Source of the DNA: Azadirachta indica
Taxonomy: Eukaryota > Streptophyta > Magnoliopsida > Sapindales > Meliaceae
Length of the DNA: 64,000 nucleotides
Direction: 5' to 3'
NCBI GenBank assembly: GCA_022749755.1
Contig: CM040452.1
Span: 11,116,350-11,180,349, forward strand
The stretch's first letter is position 1. Each line of letters opens with the position of its first letter. Below are positions 63,400 to 64,000 of this stretch, piece by piece. The notes beneath the pieces were generated by a model, which was given only the letters and a program-made list of their open reading frames with translations, was not told where the DNA came from and made no database searches. Made by a program: the position numbers and the translations under genes.

Positions 63400-64000
63400 T
63401 GTTAACCTTAAGGCTCATAACACATTATTTTGATGATAACAAACATTGATATTTTTAACTAACTACATTCTTCTTGTAACACTTATTGTTTATTTCTAGC
63501 ATGAAGAGTTAGAATGTAACTGTAAAGATTCAAAAAAATATTGAAAATAAAGGCATTCAAGAAAAATATAATGGAACCCCTTGAGCAAATTGAAAAATGA
63601 AGTCACAAATTTGGTATTTTATTTTATATTACTTTCATATGCTTATGTTTATTTGTGTGTATGATGATTGTGTCATGCTCAAGAAATTTTTCAAAACATA
63701 TGTTTTTAAATTTTTGAAAATGGACCCAATTACAAGATTTTGAAACCTTCAAATTGGGCTAAAATGCAAAATTTTTAAACTTATAAATAGTGCTTGTAAA
63801 TATTATCCTCGGTTAATCAAGTGTACCAAGTTAGTCGATTGAATTGAAGGTAGAAAGCTTCCTAGGTTCGATCAACCAAATTGGAATACTTGGTCAACTA
63901 AACTAGGTGACTTGGTTGACCAAGCAGTCCAATTTGGTTGACCGACATGCACGAAAATTTGAATTTTAGGCATACCAACAGTTACTAATGGCTAGTTTTT
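63400..64000 (+). repeat. 3' LTR of right retroelement, incomplete at window edge
   Basis: Starts TGTTAACCTTAAGGCTCAT after the polypurine tract. The repeated GGTTGACC/GGTCAAC motifs (about 63840-63950) have counterparts in the left copy's LTR (55300-55480). About half of the expected 1.25-kb LTR is inside the window. Confidence 0.78.

Larger units (their letters stand above)
60782..64000 (+). mobile_element. Second copy of the same retroelement, plus strand, 5'-truncated, runs off the window
   Basis: Begins inside gag, in the Asp/Glu-rich hinge, with no LTR or primer site of its own at the left. It continues through the rest of gag, a non-coding tract, a polypurine tract and a 3' LTR that is incomplete at the window edge. 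It is inverted with respect to the left copy, so the pair is joined head to head. Confidence 0.78.

Overview
This is nuclear DNA of a flowering plant, most likely a eudicot. Coding exons are split by short AT-rich GT-AG introns, long AT-rich intergenic tracts separate the genes, and the gene content is plant-specific: a chloroplast import component, a DEMETER-type DNA demethylase, a phytosulfokine precursor and a plastid arogenate dehydratase. The sequence alone does not fix the species.

Layout. 1-7269 holds no recognised gene. It has a GC-richer block with several ACGT-core motifs (about 420-940) and old repeats. 7270-14434 (minus) is a TIC100/EMB1211-type gene with 11 coding exons (898 aa). 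14435-19112 is intergenic and contains a 1152-bp long-TIR element with a perfect 10-bp target-site duplication. 19113-26578 (plus) is a 20-exon 5-methylcytosine DNA glycosylase of the DEMETER/ROS1 family (1652 aa). 28498-28957 (minus) is a three-exon phytosulfokine precursor (92 aa, YIYTQ). 28958-40023 is intergenic, with a second long-TIR element (1187 bp, perfect 10-bp duplication). 40024-41277 (minus) is an intronless arogenate/prephenate dehydratase (417 aa). 41278-53190 is a gene-free stretch full of small transposable elements, one nested inside another. 53190-64000 is a transposon graveyard: a decayed MULE transposase (plus strand) cut off by a gag-only Copia-like LTR retroelement on the minus strand. 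A second, plus-strand copy of the same element is joined to it head to head near 60781 and runs off the right edge.

For the three spliced genes I placed every exon from GT-AG signals and reading phase. The summed coding lengths are 2697, 4959 and 279 bp, all multiples of three with no internal stop. The four genes act in unrelated processes (plastid protein import, active DNA demethylation, peptide hormone signalling, phenylalanine synthesis), and nothing suggests they are co-regulated. I found no clearly novel pathway. The most unusual content is the transposon material: the set of long-TIR elements with G-rich ends, tRNA-like boxes inside one TIR pair, and the inverted pair of gag-only retroelements.
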